Source: Prunella strophiata
Taxonomy: Eukaryota; Chordata; Aves; Passeriformes; Prunellidae
Assembly: GCA_036583965.1 (NCBI GenBank)
Contig: JAZBQD010000030.1
Location: 54,251,551-54,315,550, forward strand
Direction of reading: 5' to 3'
Length of the DNA: 64,000 bases
Shown here: positions 1-14,100 of the stretch, one piece after another
How the letters are laid out: each line of letters starts with the position of its first letter
Numbering within the stretch: position 1 is the stretch's first letter
The notes under the pieces: generated by a model
Told to the model about the DNA's origin: nothing
The model's database searches: none
The model's input: the letters and a program-made list of their open reading frames with translations, nothing else
Made by a program: the position numbers and the translations under genes

Positions 1-3000
1 GCAGGGCTCTGGAAAAATCCTTAAGGTGGAAGTAAGAGTTATTTATAAGGTTGGGAGCTGAGAGGGGAGAGAGAGGTCAGTAGAAGACATTACATTACTT
101 ACATAGTTTGGGTTCCAGAAATTACTTTCTTGTTCACACAACATCATTAGAAGGTGTTTCTGCTCAAGTCCTGGGTCCTAGCTACTTTTTGTGCCAACAC
201 ATCATGCCATGCCAGGAAGCAGGTTTCCAGGCATTCCCAGGATATAAGAAGGGCAGGACTCATGACCTATGACTCCAATTTAGAGAGCAGATACATGTTT
301 TGCAAAAGCACTTTTTGGAGCCTGAAAGCAGGTCAAGCTGCCTCCACAGGCATGGTCCTAACTGGTGGGTAGTTTGATGGAATTGTAGTCAGATGCAAGC
401 CTGGGGTGGAGTCATCTTCTCCAAACTGAACTGCAAAGGACTGAGTTTTCTAAGTTTGTTACCTAGGATGTGTCCAGACATCTCCACAATGGAAGGTGAG
501 CTTTGAGGATTGGCACTGACTTAGGCCACGTACATTAAGCAAATAGTTCAGTGCAACAGGATCAGATGCTGGAAACTTGACATTTACACCATATAGATTG
601 GTCTCATTCTAGTCTCATCCCATTAGCACACCAGATGTGTCCCTAGGGAACACCTTTTCATTGAATTTTATCAGCAAGGGATCCAGCTGGTGTCTCTGAG
701 ACTACTCCTTGACGTGAACCCTAGCAGGTTCACAGGGGAGGTGCCAAGAGGATGCATTTCAGAAATACTTCCCAGTGCAAACAAAAACTCTGTTGTAGAA
801 AGATTATTAATTCTTAGATTAATAATTTGTATACAGCTGAAATAGCTACCACGATACTTATCCCCCAGTCTGAGTAGTCCACTGAAAATGTGATGTCTGA
901 GACAAAACCAAGATGACTGACCTCATTTATACTTCTAAAATTTGAAAATTGTATAGGTTTTCACCTCACATTTTCAAAGGAAATAGAGGGAATATTTCTT
1001 TCACAAGAGATCACATACCTTTTTTTCTATCTTTACTCTTAAATGTAATAAAATATTTGGCTATTAACCAGCAAATTACCAAATTCTGCATTATAAAAAC
1101 TGTTACAATTTTATTTAATGAAAAGTCTTGGGCAACAGATGGATATTCCAGCCTAATGTAATGTAATAGAATAGTAAATGACCAGTTAGTGTGTATTTAA
1201 ATATCTCCTCTTGGGCATATTTTAAATTGGCTATTTACATTAATTCTGAGTTAAATTGCTAGTGATTTTCATGAGGAATTTAATCTAGTTTGCCATGTTT
1301 GAAAGAAGGACAACAGTTATGCAGGAGGTGTGTCCTGCCTGGCAGTCCAAGTGGACCTCCTTGGTTGTGCAAGGACACCTCTGAAAAGTTGCCTGTGCAG
1401 AGGAATATCAGAAGGAAACGTTGGGACAGGCAGCTCCTGGGTGAAATAATTGACAGCATCCCACAGAGGAGCACTAATACTCCAGAGGCCTGATTTACTT
1501 CTTGCTCACACAAAACAATTCCACCGGCACAAGTGCGGGACAGGGAATTGCAGTGTGGAGGTGGGAAGGCGCACCCGGGGCTGTAATCACTGAAACGGGC
1601 TTTGCTGCATGAGGAAATGAGTGAGATAAGGAGCAATGAGGTGGAAATGTCTCTCGCTGAGGCTGAAGCTTGAAAAGCAGCGGCAGTCCTTCAGCAGCTA
1701 ATTTAACAGTCATATTGCATATCAAAGGGACCCAGTGACTTTTGGAGTGCACAGAATAAATAATTGATACCTCACCAGGGGGACTATCACGTCTCAGCCG
1801 TCAAGCTGATGGGAATTAGCCTCATTGGAGGGGATGTTTGCAAGGCCAGACCATAGGCAATACTGTTGATAAGCAATTTGGCTGTGACATAATGCAGAAG
1901 TCAATGACATGTCAGTATTTTGTTACACCATTTTACTCTCTGCCTCTTCATTAAACCCTTCCAGTGTCTGAAAAGTAATTTCTTTCCAGTCACCACTGCA
2001 GTTTTTGGAGCCCTCTGACCCCAGCAGCCTGGTCACAAGGGTGTCATGACATTTCTGCTAGAACAAAACAGCTCTCTGAAAAGCGTGTAGGCAAGAGAGA
2101 CACTGAACAGGCTATTTCCCCTGCAAAGCTTCTTGGATGTTTCTGCACTCGGGAATGAAAATACTAAAATTATTTTTTAAAATAAAAGCTCAGGGTCAGG
2201 ATCCTGCCAATGGCACCTCAGAAACAGGATGGTTCAGTGTCACCCACCAGTTTGTACATAAGGGACATGACTTTGGATGGGAAAACTGGCTGTACAGCCA
2301 TTGGCAGGAACGCCTGTAACCCCAGATTTCATTTGTATTGGCCTGGGGACAAACACTTCATCAAGAGAAAATCCCATTGCAAACCATTTGGTCAGAGTCG
2401 GTGCCATGTCACTGGATTTAGAATCTAGATGAGGGACATGAAAATAATCTCAGAGTATAACAAAAACTGCAGGGAATAGCTGTGAACCAGGAAGGCAATG
2501 AGTGAGGCTACTCTATGACATGGCTGTGTATCTTGGTCTGATTCTACACTCCCATGCCCTGGATCTGTCTGCATGCACCTAAAATTTAGAAGAGATTTTC
2601 CCAGACACAGGAGACAGGAGAAAAACAGACTCAGGTGGAAGTAAACCCACCCCACATCTTTATCAGCGATCTCTGCAACAGGAAAAGGAGACATAACAAA
2701 GCTTTTATTTCTCAGGGGCAGGCTAGGACAGGCTATTAGAGCTGAGAGTACCACAGTGATGACTGCTGAGACCTTTCAGGGATACCGAGCAAAAGTACCC
2801 TCTATCACCTTGCCAGGGGGCTGAAAGACTGTAGCACCTCTTGCTCACATCTCAGCAGTGCAAGCCCTTGGAACACAGTGTGCTGCTGCAGCCACCTCCC
2901 AGCTCCGGCCCCAGCCTGCAGCTGCTCCTTGAAAACAACATCCCAGGTCATTGGTTCCACCTGGGGCTGGACAAGAGCGTGCCCCCAGCCTGGCCCTGCA

Positions 3001-5343
3001 TGCCATGCATGCCTCAAGCCCCCTGCAGTCAACAGGGGGGGCAGCTGCGGGGGAAACCGGGTCAGGCCTGTGCCATTAAGTGCTAATGAACAAGCTGGCA
3101 GGAGAGGGGGTTGTTTTTTTGGCTTCCTCCTGAGAGAGAGCCCAGCGTAACTAAATACGGAGACAAAGGTGAGCAGGTCATTCCTGCTTTGGGCGGCCCC
3201 AGGTCACAGCTCTTTCCACTGGCACTGGGTCACAGCCTCGTGCCAAGCAGGGAGCTGGGTGAAGCTGCTGCACTTGCCCAATGTCAATCAGGGATGGGGC
3301 AGGGAAAGGCCATGAACTCGTTCATGTTGAGAACATGAACAGCCAGAAGACAGGCTGTGCTGTGCTGCACATCACCTCCAGTAACATTTGAGCTCTGCCT
3401 TAAGCTTTGGAGGCCTTAAGCCCCCTTAAGGAGGCTGCTGTTTTAGAAACATGGAGATCTACCTAAAAAATGGTACTATGGCTGGAATCTGGGTATGTCC
3501 CACAAGACTTAAATCCATGGAAATCACCACTTTGCAGTCTGTACTGCTTTCAGAATCCTGGAGCCAAGGTCAGAGGTGGTAGCAGTGATGCAGATTACCT
3601 GACATTACGTTGTAACAAAAAATTATTGGGAAATTGTCAACTTATTAATGACCAAGACCATTTTACCATTTTACCAAAGCTTCTGGAACCTAAATGCCAT
3701 CAGTGAATATATCCTCCCCAATCCTCTCTGTATTTATCTCTGTACAGATGAAGAACTAAATAAAAATAGGCACTGGGAAATAAAGTGACTTACTGAAAGT
3801 CATAAAAAATACCTGCTGCCTTGCTTTTGGCATTCAACCCAGGTACACATGGTGGGAGCAGCCTCACCCCACATTCCTCCTCTTTTCTGAGATTAATACC
3901 CCCAGAAGCTGAGCTCTCTGGAAGTGCTTGTGTCTTCCCTTTTATGGCAGATGGAGCCTCATCTGTGTACATGGAAGGCACTGGATACAACTCATCCTCT
4001 TCTGAGACACTGTCCAATACTTTTAGAATGATATTAATCGCCATTCCCAACTGTACTATTCAGTCTCAGATCAGGATTTAGCATGCTTGCGTTTCATAAT
4101 CTGCCTCTGAATTCTAAAATATTCCACCACAACCACTGTAGTAGACTCTTCAAATTAAAATGCTGTTTAACAGGAAAATGAAGTTCTAGAAATGTATTGC
4201 AAAATTAGAATTACCCACAAAATAAAATAATTTTGATGTGACATATCTGGCTGTAAATTTGCCTTGCAACAGAAATATTCATAATTACAGTAATTTGCAG
4301 CTCAGCCTCTTACTGTAGTTACATGATCACGTAATTGCTGAGTTGTCTGCAAAGCGCTGGTTGTGCTAGCTAAACCAGTTTGCTGCTTTAAAGGAACAGT
4401 CTCCAGTGCGTCCTGAAGCCATGGAAAACTTCCTAGAGACTGCAGTGAGCAGTGGGCTGGACCTTCAGCTGGAAGGGAGGATATTCAGTCTCCTGCAGAA
4501 CTGTTTCAGGTAGCATTTGTTCAGAAGTGTGGAATACTGGGATGGAGACAGGTATTAGTAAAAATTGTGTAAAGCAACCTCCACTGTAAATCATTGCATC
4601 TTAACTGAGCAGTTCTGGGTTTATGCCAGCACAAATGGAAAATACTCTGGTCAACATTATGGATAAAACATTGGCTTGTAGTTAGGATACCAAGCTGTTG
4701 ATTTCCTCAAATTCAGAAATGAATGTTCATTTTCTAGGAGCCACAATTAGGAGAGGTGTAATTCAATAAATACTACTTCCAGATTACATAGGCATGCTCC
4801 CCAAAAAACATTTGAGCTTGACTGCAATTAATGACCTTGAAAAAATAGTCTGTTTCTGCTATTACATAAGAAATGGCATAATCCATGGAGGTCTCTTCTC
4901 AATAACACCAGTAAGCAAAGAACTTGCACAGGAAAGGAGAGTCTGAGGTTTAGGTCCTTGATCCCAGGGCAGCATCTGCATTTAATTTTGGGTAAAGCAA
5001 AAAGAGTCCCAACATTCTCTGTTCCTAAATCCTGAGCCCTTCAAGTTGCTGTCAGCTAGTTCTACCATCTTGCTTCTTCAAACCTGTGTTCCAGGGAGGC
5101 TTATATTCAGCAAGAACACAGACTGGACTACCTGTGGAACTGTGTTCTCTCCTGGGATGTGGACACTGTGGGCTCCAACTCCTCTAGATTGTGGTCCAAA
5201 GGGATTTTCCATCTCCTAAGAAAGCCTTCTTAGAACCAAGCTGTCAGAGGCAAGCTGTGCTGCCTGGTCAGACAGTATGTACTGCCATAATAAATAACAG
5301 ATCAGTTTAGGGTTTGGTTTTGTTTTTTTTAAAGAATTAAAAC

Positions 5344-5361
5344 TTTTTTTTTTTTTTTTTT
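5344..5361. repeat. Poly-T tract (18 T)
   Basis: An uninterrupted run of 18 T in AT-rich flanks. It is a simple repeat with no sign of a retrocopy next to it. Confidence 0.8.
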
Positions 5362-7356
5362 AATAATTAATACTACTATTAAAGCTATCTTCCTTCTGAT
5401 CTATAAAATTAATCTTACACCCAATCTCATATTTTATGACACTAGAAAAAGAGAAACTTGCAAGAGATAGGTTTTTATACTTTGGCCAATGTTGTAGCCA
5501 TTAGTCAAATTCATTGAGCATAGTGCTTGAATGATAACTCCTCTATTATCTAATGCATGTCAGCAATGATCACCCACTTATGAAGCACTTATTGCAGCCA
5601 ACAGCACGAGGTTTCTTCAAAAAAATTCTGTGACTGAGGTTGGCCAGGTACCAACCTAATCCAGCTAAGAGACATAACCACTAAGGTCTTTCTGCTGTGC
5701 CTGGGGAAGAAGCAATTAAAAAGCTACTTCACCCAAAAGCTCAGGAGAGTCCCATGACACAGTGCCTCTCAGCAGCCTGAATCTTGCTGCTGATGGAATA
5801 TCTGCTTGGAAATGCCCCATCCATCCAGGCTCATACATTACAGCATTTCATTATGCTCACTGCAACTTAATACCCTCCGACAGCAAGCAGGTTCCTGGCA
5901 CATAAAAAGGCAACCAGCTCACATGGACACTCATTGCTGTGAGGAACCTTGTGTGGTGTGCCACTGTATTTTATACTTCAGTTTTTTGGCAGTTGGTCAC
6001 AAATACTGGTATTATTAGAGATATAAAATATGGCTATTCAGCTTGTATAAATCCTTTCAAAGGACTATTTCAGTATGTGACCTCTGGAAGGAGAGCTCAG
6101 ATGAACATACTGCACCTTTTCCCTGGGCCAAGCGGGGAAGCTGCTAGTCAGGCTTTGCCCAACAAGTTTAAGGAGCTTGTTCCTCCTTCTGGCCTTGTTC
6201 CACCAGGCTTTTCTCATCACTTCTGTTTAACTAGGTTTCTGTCACTGTAATTTGAACAATGCTGTACATTGCTGACCTGCCTGAGTAGGACAGAGTCTGA
6301 CTTCAGACCTGGGATTTGGGATTGTTCATCCCCACACTGCAATGCATCCTCTTCCTCTGAAATCTGTATCTGGAGCTGCTTGTCCCTCTCCCTCCTCATC
6401 CATAGCAAGCCTTCACCTCCTCCCCATCCAGCCCTGGGGCTCAAGTCAGGGATGCTGCAGGTGAGAAGGAAGAAAGATGAGGTGAGATTGGGGTTGCAGC
6501 CATGCAATCAGCAATGGGAACTGTAGGGACAGCTGCTGCCCCTGTTGGAGGGGGGCAGCTCCATCCTGGCCAGTCTGTTCTCTGCAAGCCCAGTGGCAGC
6601 TGCACCACTGCAGCACATGTGGCCAGTTTACAGCAGGCACTCTGCCACTTTCCTTTTAACAAACAGGCCAAGGGGAAGGCACCTTCAATCCCTCTTCAAC
6701 CTGCAAGCCCAAGAGCAAATGATTGTCCAATGTTTCTTCTGGAAGTAATGGATTGCAATACAGGAATATCAAGACCCAGAGTGTCTGGGCAAGCTGCCAT
6801 GAGCAAAATCACCCCTCCTTCCTCCATGTATGCACATCATCCCAAAATAAATTTTGATGCCATCAGTAACCACAGCAGTGTGCCAGCTAATAGACCTAGA
6901 AGCAATGAGATGTGCTGCTACCACCTCAACAGAGAGACCTGTTGGAGTAGAACTTGATCCAGCTCTGTTCCTATTCTCAATTTTTTTTGTTTGTTACAGT
7001 AGGTCTTCGGGGTGGCAGAAATACTAGAACTTCTTTCTGGATGGCTCTTCCATCCTCTACCCCACTCTTTTTTATTTTTTAACACATACCTCTCTGCAGT
7101 TTTTAATTGCAAGTACTTTTCTCCCACTAAAGAGCTGACAGTACTGATTCCTGGTGTCTAATATAGTGATTCTTATACAGGGACACACTGGTGCCTACAG
7201 AGATGAAGCCATAGTCCACAGACAAGCTCTGCAATGGGTCCCATGCTGACCTTCAGCACATGATACCAAGGATCCATCTTCTCAGCAGTTTTATTGCCTG
7301 TGTTCCAAATTTTGGATCAATTCTATGCTATCATCTTATATAATCTATTTTTCCCT

Positions 7357-7362
<6 letters not shown>

Positions 7363-7405
<43 letters not shown>

Positions 7406-7415
7406 AAGAAAGAAA
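7363..7415. repeat. Poly-A tract (41 A) followed by GAAA repeats
   Basis: Forty-one consecutive A (7363-7403) run into a few GAAA units. The flank upstream has no AATAAA signal close to the tract and no recognisable reading frame, so I treat it as a simple repeat and not as the tail of a processed pseudogene. Confidence 0.85.
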
Positions 7416-9180
7416 TGACAAGAGGGTTGTTACATCAGTAAGAAAAGCAGTAAAAACATTGACTTTATGGAGTCTTCTGCCCTGGGCTGTATGTTTTGTA
7501 AAGAATTTTTTCAATCAGTGCCAGGCTGGGATTATGAAGTGTGATAACCAGATGCAGATAATCTGCATGTACAAAGCTGAATAGCTGGACAGTGCAAATG
7601 GCATTGATTTTTGTCATACTTAATGAAAGTTATTATTCTGACCTTAACGCTTCCTTAACTTTCAAAGTAGTGTGTAGGTGTTTTATTTCTACAGCTTCCT
7701 GGCCCCATACTGCTTCTGACCAAGATAACAGAAATTTTTATCAGTGATTTCAAGGGGGACAAGCTCATACCAATGGTGTCAATACCAACTGCATCATAAG
7801 GCTATTCTCTTGGAAAAAAATACCTGAACAGGAGATCCCTGAACAGGAAGAACCACAGTACATGTAATAGCACCAAATATTTGCTATATGACTTCATGTA
7901 GGTCCACATGTCCATCATAGTTTTCACAGCTAATGTGGCAGTGGATGCTCAGCTGGGTTCATTTTCAGGTGTCTGTTTCCTCTAGACTGAAGCCAAAGTC
8001 CAGATCTGTTGGCAGTGACTCTGTAATGTCAGTAGAACTTATGCTTCTGTGGCCAAAGGTAAATTATGTCATTCTTTTTTATGAAGTGTTCCTTAATTGC
8101 CTTTACTCCTTTGAATAGCATGTTTAATAAATAGCTATAACATTTGATAAAGAGATGACAGAAAAGGAGAGTTGCTAAAACCATTATATAATCTTGCAAA
8201 TCCTAAACCTGAAATTGCCTTTTGCTTGCTGTTCTGCAGCACATCTTTTCTTTGTGTCCTCTATAGCTGACAGAATAGTGTTTGTTTAAAAAAATATGTG
8301 ACAGAAAACACCATGGGAAAAAATGTATTGTGAAATCTCAGCCAACCCGCAGGAAGGCTCAAGCTGGGACTGTCAACACACACAATCCCAATTCAATGTC
8401 TGCTCTTTGCAGCAGAGGAAGGCAGTGCAGAACTAAGCAGAAATTAATTAGAAGACCAAAAAGAAAGAACAGAGCAAATTTTATTTCTTCCTAATCCCAA
8501 CCCAAACATGATTGGCAAATACCTGTCTACTGTATAAAGATATAGTTTCACTTTGTAGTTCCTGCCTAGTGAAAGCCATAAACTAGCTCACAGTGAAGTT
8601 ATCATTTTTTTGAAAGCCCAAACAAAACTCCTACTGATTTCAGTGGAGCTAGGCTTTCATTTGATAAGCTTATCTTCTGCAATTTCAGCACTCTAAGAAA
8701 CCAATATTAGTTTTCATTTTTTTTTCCAAGTCCTGCATTTCTTGGTCTGTGTATTTCAAGAAACTCATAATAAACGCTGTGAACATACAGCGTGATGCTA
8801 TATATTTCTCAGAGCTGTAGGATTTTACTCTTTGCCCCTCACAGAGACACACTAGATAAAACAGACAAAAGGCTTCTGTGTACCTCTTCCCAGTGTAAAA
8901 CAAGACCAGCTCTTAAACTGACTTTTCTAATTGGAGATGGATCTTGAGATTGATTAACTGCTCAGGGCTTGAAGGTACCCATAGGCTCTGTCTAAAAATA
9001 CCTATTGGTTTGGCTTGGTTCCACCAGAGAAAAAAAAATTGTGCCACACCCCAACAGATTCACTCACATCCGTTTTAGATGCTTTGGACACTCTCCAAAT
9101 AAAAGTGGTTTTGCTATTGCTAAGGAAAGGTTTTCACCTTTGACTAGTGACGTGGAAACATTGCTATGGAAGTAAAGCAT

Positions 9181-9225
9181 TAAAAAAAAAAAAAAAAAAC
9201 CAAAAAAAAAAACCAAAAAAAACCC
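9181..9225. repeat. A-rich low-complexity tract (A with CC interruptions)
   Basis: Runs of A are interrupted by CC pairs. It resembles the other A/C-rich tracts of the window, at 43619-43710 and 56480-56530. Confidence 0.8.
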
Positions 9226-10585
9226 ACCCAGGAACTTAAACTTTCTTTGAAGCATGATGAGTCCAGGAGTCCAGGACTCCACAGGAGTCCAGGCCAGAAC
9301 TGGTGAGCAGCTGGTTTCTGAGCTGCTGTTCTGCTTGGTACCCTGATTTTCCCAGACTGCTATTGCACCCCACAGCATCAGGGTTTCACTGTGTGCCAAC
9401 AAACCATAGAGTTCACAGGACTCTTTTTTCTACTAAGCTAAGGAACCCTGAACTGTTTTTGCAAGCATTTAAGCATACTTTGGAAAATGGTCCTGGATGT
9501 GGGATGTGCAGCCAGCTCCAGGCTTGCCTTCCAGAATGAGACTGCCCTTCCCAGGTGGCATGACCTGCACGGAGAATTTCCGATAGTGTCATAGCAATGT
9601 ACACATTGCTTATCACAGAGAGAATTCCATTCAGAGCCTTTTGACAGCCTCTGGGGCTGTGAGTGACTAGCACTGGCTTTCCACAGCGACGTTACGGTGT
9701 TGGGGCAGGTGTGGGCCTTGGTGTGTCACCTCCCCACCTACCTTACGTCAGTATTATAAAATCATCATCACATATGCTATTGCGTCAGCAATGGCTACAG
9801 AACCTCCCTCTGCAGCTGCTGCTGCTCAGGGTGGCAAGCTGGCCTGCAGCAGGGCTAGGAGAGACTGGTTCCCTGCAGCTCTGTGTCTGTGACACTCAGG
9901 AAAAGCTATGGCTACAGGGCTTTTATGCAACATCTTTTATACAATAGAGCTTCTCTCTCTTTCTTACACACTTCTCCATCCTCATGTCATATCAGGAGTA
10001 AAAGTTACATTACAACCTTTGTCTTATACTTCATTAAGCTTGTGCAAACTAAAGGTATTTGGGACCTCAATATTTTTATCAAATACATTAAAATTCCCAT
10101 ATTGTTTGGAAATATATGTAATTGCTGGAGTTTGGAGGAAAAAAATGGGAAAAATACGCACTCACAAATATTTCAAATCTTTTGGAAAGTAGGTTAAAAA
10201 AAATACTACATGAGATGTAGGGCTTTCATTTTCTACCATGCTGCTCAACAAGATGAGTAATATGGTCACAGCACACTTCTATTTATAGAAATGGTGCTAG
10301 GGCAGTGCTCCTGGACATCCTGCTGGCAGGGGCCCTCCTGCTCTGCAGAAAAAAGCCTTTCATGAGTAGGATGTCGGTCACCATTGCTGCCCTACAGTAC
10401 TGTTCCCAGATATTGGGCACACCAGAAACCAGAGGCACAGGTTTAAATACTGTCCAGTGGCATGTTGTGACCAAAATGTAGGGTATAGTTATAGTCAGCT
10501 TTTTAGTTCCCTGAAGGTATTCAAGTGCTTTTATAAAAGATGGGGGTTTGCACAAGGCATAATGGAGTACTGCTGGGATATGATT

Positions 10586-10845
10586 TCATAGAACCATGGA
10601 ATGGTTTGGGTCAGGAGGAACCTTTAGGATCATCTTGTTCCAACTCTGCTACCATGGGCAGGGACACCTTCCACTAGACCAGGTTGCTCAAAGCCCCATC
10701 CAACCCAGCCTTGAACAGCTGCCAGGGATGGAGCATCCACAGCTTCTCCTGGCAACCTGTGCCTGTGTCTCAGCACTCTCACAGTAAAGAAATTCTTCCT
10801 AATATCCAATCCAAATCTACACTCCTTCCATTTAAACTCTTTCTG
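10586..10845 (-). mobile_element. CR1 LINE 3' end, 5'-truncated
   Basis: The segment starts with TCATAGAACCATGGAATGGT, the reverse complement of the CR1 3' terminus, which ends in ATTCTATGA-type 8-base units. It continues through the familiar internal blocks: a GGGCAGGGACACCTTCCACT stretch, then CAGGTTGCTCAAAGCCCCAT, then AATTCTTCCTAATATCCAAT. Only the last 260 bases of the element are present, the usual dead-on-arrival form produced by 5' truncation during target-primed reverse transcription. CR1 is the dominant LINE of birds and other reptiles, so this copy is the best single taxonomic marker in the window. No ORF2 coding sequence remains. Confidence 0.93.
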
Positions 10846-11080
10846 GTTTTTTAGATCAGTTGAGGCAGAGGCTCTAAGATTTCTTGTATTCCCACAAAAC
10901 TGAAATCCTTGGATTTGTTGTCCACACCCATTGCTTATGCTGTCTTTTCCACTAACTTATCAGATCAGCAGGTAGTCTGCATAGAGTCAGTTGCCTTTGA
11001 ACAAGCAGAATCCCTTTCGCAATACAGAATAGGAGATGGTTTGGGGTTTTTAAAATAGATTTATTTCATAAATATGCACT

Positions 11081-11113
<33 letters not shown>

Positions 11114-14100
11114 TCCAGAAGCAATTTATGATGCTGAATATGTGACTTTCTAACAAATCCCTTGCTTAAAGCATATAGAAAGAAATAATAATAGAGGAGA
11201 GAACTCTAAGTCCTGTAAGACTTGTGGAAATCTCTGCCAAAGTAGGTCAATGTGTTTGCACATCAGTATTAGCAGAACTGCTGGAAGATTCCTGAGAGAG
11301 GTAAAAATCTGAAACTGCTTTATTTGTTGCTGGCTTTGCAATCTGCTAAGACTTACTTTAAAAAGTGGTTAAAAATATAGTGAAACTATTTTTATGGGAA
11401 CTGAGACAATAGCAGTCATGTTGAGAAAGGAAGCAACATGCTCGTATCTTTATGCAAAGCTCTAAATTATTCCTTCAGTAGGTTCCAAATGTTTCTGATT
11501 TAACCTCAGATGTTTCTCATATTTATTAAATTTTTAGGCTTAGGATTTAATAAATTATTAGAACTTTCAGAAACCTATGGTAACAATAATCTTAGAAAAA
11601 AAATGGTTTACCTGGGATTTCCTCAAATAGCAGGAGAACAAATAGAAAATTTCTGAGAGGTTTAGTGAAATATCTGCCAGTTCAAATCCTGGCCTGTATC
11701 TAGAAGCCATAGCACTTTCTGCATCCTAAACATACATATGACTGGATGTACAGGTTTTGATAAAATACTATTATACTTACACTAATATACCATGCAAATT
11801 CTTTGGTACCCGTACACCTTTGTCTCAAACCAGAATGTTTTCCACAAAGATTCCCAAATTTTCTTCTATTTTGCCAGTCTCCAGTAGCTAAATTTAATTC
11901 CTGTTTCTTCAACTTTGCTAAACAGCGACAACTGGTAGCCAATTATCATTTTTGAGCTGTGTTTTCAGCCAAAGAGCTGGATTTAGAGCTCTGAAATGTG
12001 AAAACACAACCAGGGCATTTGTATCACATGCAGTTGCCAGCCCTTCCTATAAATAGCTGGGTCAGAAGAGCACCTGTGTTTTTTCCCTCCCAGCATTTGA
12101 TGGATAGCTTTGCTGGCATCTCTGCAATAGACACTACACTAAATTCAAAAGAGAGGCTTAGTCAGTTCTAAGTAATGGAAAGTGTCCAAATTCTCTTTGG
12201 CTTTGATTCTAACAGGGAAAGACATCATTTTCTTGTCTCTTTCCAGATTAAACTCCATTCCATTTTCTGCTGCCCTCAATGCACACTCCTGAAAATCCCA
12301 CAGACGCATTAACATTCAGTCAATGAAATATTTCTAGAAGCTAGACTACTACAATGTTTAGGTTCTTCTGCAGTTGCAAGGCCTTGATTTTAGCTTGCCC
12401 TCACAGTGCATAAATTCCCTTTGATTTTGACAGCCCTGAACAATACCATCTTGACAGCCTGTACCAGTCTTGTACCCTTGCTAGCTTCGCCACCCTGTCT
12501 TTAAGGCTGCCATTTTGATCTTCTGTTGATTGCTGATGTGGGAGAAAAAATTAATAACCACCATCCAAATCATGAAGAACCTGGGTTTTCACAAGTTCTC
12601 CTGGAAGTCCATGAGGAAACTTTTTCAGCACAGATTGTTTGGAAATTCCTCAGAATTCGGGTGAAACAACAACATGCAAATGTTTTCACTTTCCCTTGTG
12701 CAGGATAAATAAACCACCCCCAGCTGGTAGAGTATCAACAATTCCATATTCCGGCATTGGGGAAGCAGGATGAAGGGAGGGATAGTATATCAAGGGAAGC
12801 GTGAGCAGTAGGTTTGGGCTGTGAATGTAAACTTTACCTATGGAAAAGACGAGATGTAACCTGCTAAGGTCGACCTCTTAAACCCTTCCCTTGAAGATGG
12901 CATGCTACAGAAAGTACAAGCTATTTTCTTGCCACTCACAACCTTTGGTTTGGCTGCTTGCAGACTCAGGAGGATTTGCTACCCAAATTTATAGCAGATC
13001 ATGCTTTCAACGTTTTCTTTGCAACTTCACAGGGCAGGAGGGTACTTCAGACTGGAAATTAACAGCAACAGCACACAAGTTCTAGACTGTGCCAAGTGCT
13101 GGCACTGTCTGGGTAGTCCATTCCAACACACTGCAGTGTCCTTGACCCAACCTTGTGTGAGCATATGCTAACATGTGCACTAGCTAAGGGCAAGCTCGCC
13201 AGCCAAGAATACACCCCATTCCTCAAGTGGCTTCTACTACTTGTGTCAAACTTCAGATTACTACGTTGATGGAGATTCCAAGATGGCTTAATGGTAGCTC
13301 ATGCACATCTCTGCACACTCACAGTCGTAGATTGCTTGCTAAGCAATGTAGTCAAATGTGTTCAAAAAGTGTGTGTCATTCTCAGAGGCCTTTTTCCACA
13401 TAAAATTCATCTTTTTAAGTAATTTCAGTGGCCTGAGCATATGAAGAGCTCCAAAAGGGCAGGTTCCTAGGTTACAGCTTACTTTACCTAAGCCCCATCG
13501 AAACTGCTGAGTTTCGTGACAGAGCACACTCCACCAGATTGACCAGTTTGTGTTTGGTCATGACACTTCTAGGCCTTATTTCCTTAGGCAAAGGTTTGTG
13601 ACTGCAGCCTTCGTGCAAGGGCACATACATGCATAAGTGTACATTTGCATGTCTGTGAATTCTCATCACTGTCCATCACTCATTAGCAATGTTGAAGCTC
13701 TCAGTCACTTCCAGCCAAATCTGACAGCAGAGCAGAGATTTCTAGCATGCTTATTTTCTATGGGTCTGTTTAAAAAGGCAGTTAGTTAATGGATAAAAGC
13801 TCTAGTAGTACATGAGTAGCCCAAAGGAAAAAGTGTAACTCCTATAGTGTACGTCCATATCCCTACATTAATTTTCCAGGACCATTTTCTGCCATTAAGG
13901 ACAGCAGGCTGTGAACAGCCCATGCCACTTAGTACTAAATGCTCTTGCCCTCCAAAACAGGGTGGCCAGCTACTTGATGGAAATGCCATTGGTCAAAGCT
14001 CACTCCCACACTGTGTTCTGGATCCATTTGGGACACTGTTACAGACACAGGTCAGCACCACACCAAGCACCAGTTGGGATAATTTGACAGTACAGAGCAT

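Larger units (their letters stand above)
1..10585. other. Intergenic DNA, no gene recognised
   Basis: This AT-rich stretch lies upstream of TSC22D1. The open frames are short, overlap on both strands and show no recognisable domain; the longest is a 151-codon frame at 6502-6957 that resembles nothing I know. Homopolymer tracts at 5344-5361, 7363-7415 and 9181-9225 are listed separately. In mammals the 5' side of TSC22D1 is a large gene-poor interval before NUFIP1, and this window would fit the same arrangement, but no neighbouring gene is visible to confirm that. Confidence 0.6.

Noticed and set aside
6502..6957. 151-codon plus-strand frame as a gene
   Set aside because: The translation is unlike any family I know, a minus-strand frame is open over part of it, and there is no promoter or splice context.
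7363..7403. Poly-A tail of a processed pseudogene or SINE
   Set aside because: There is no AATAAA just before the run, no recognisable reading frame upstream and no visible target-site duplication. Birds have few poly-A-tailed retrocopies.
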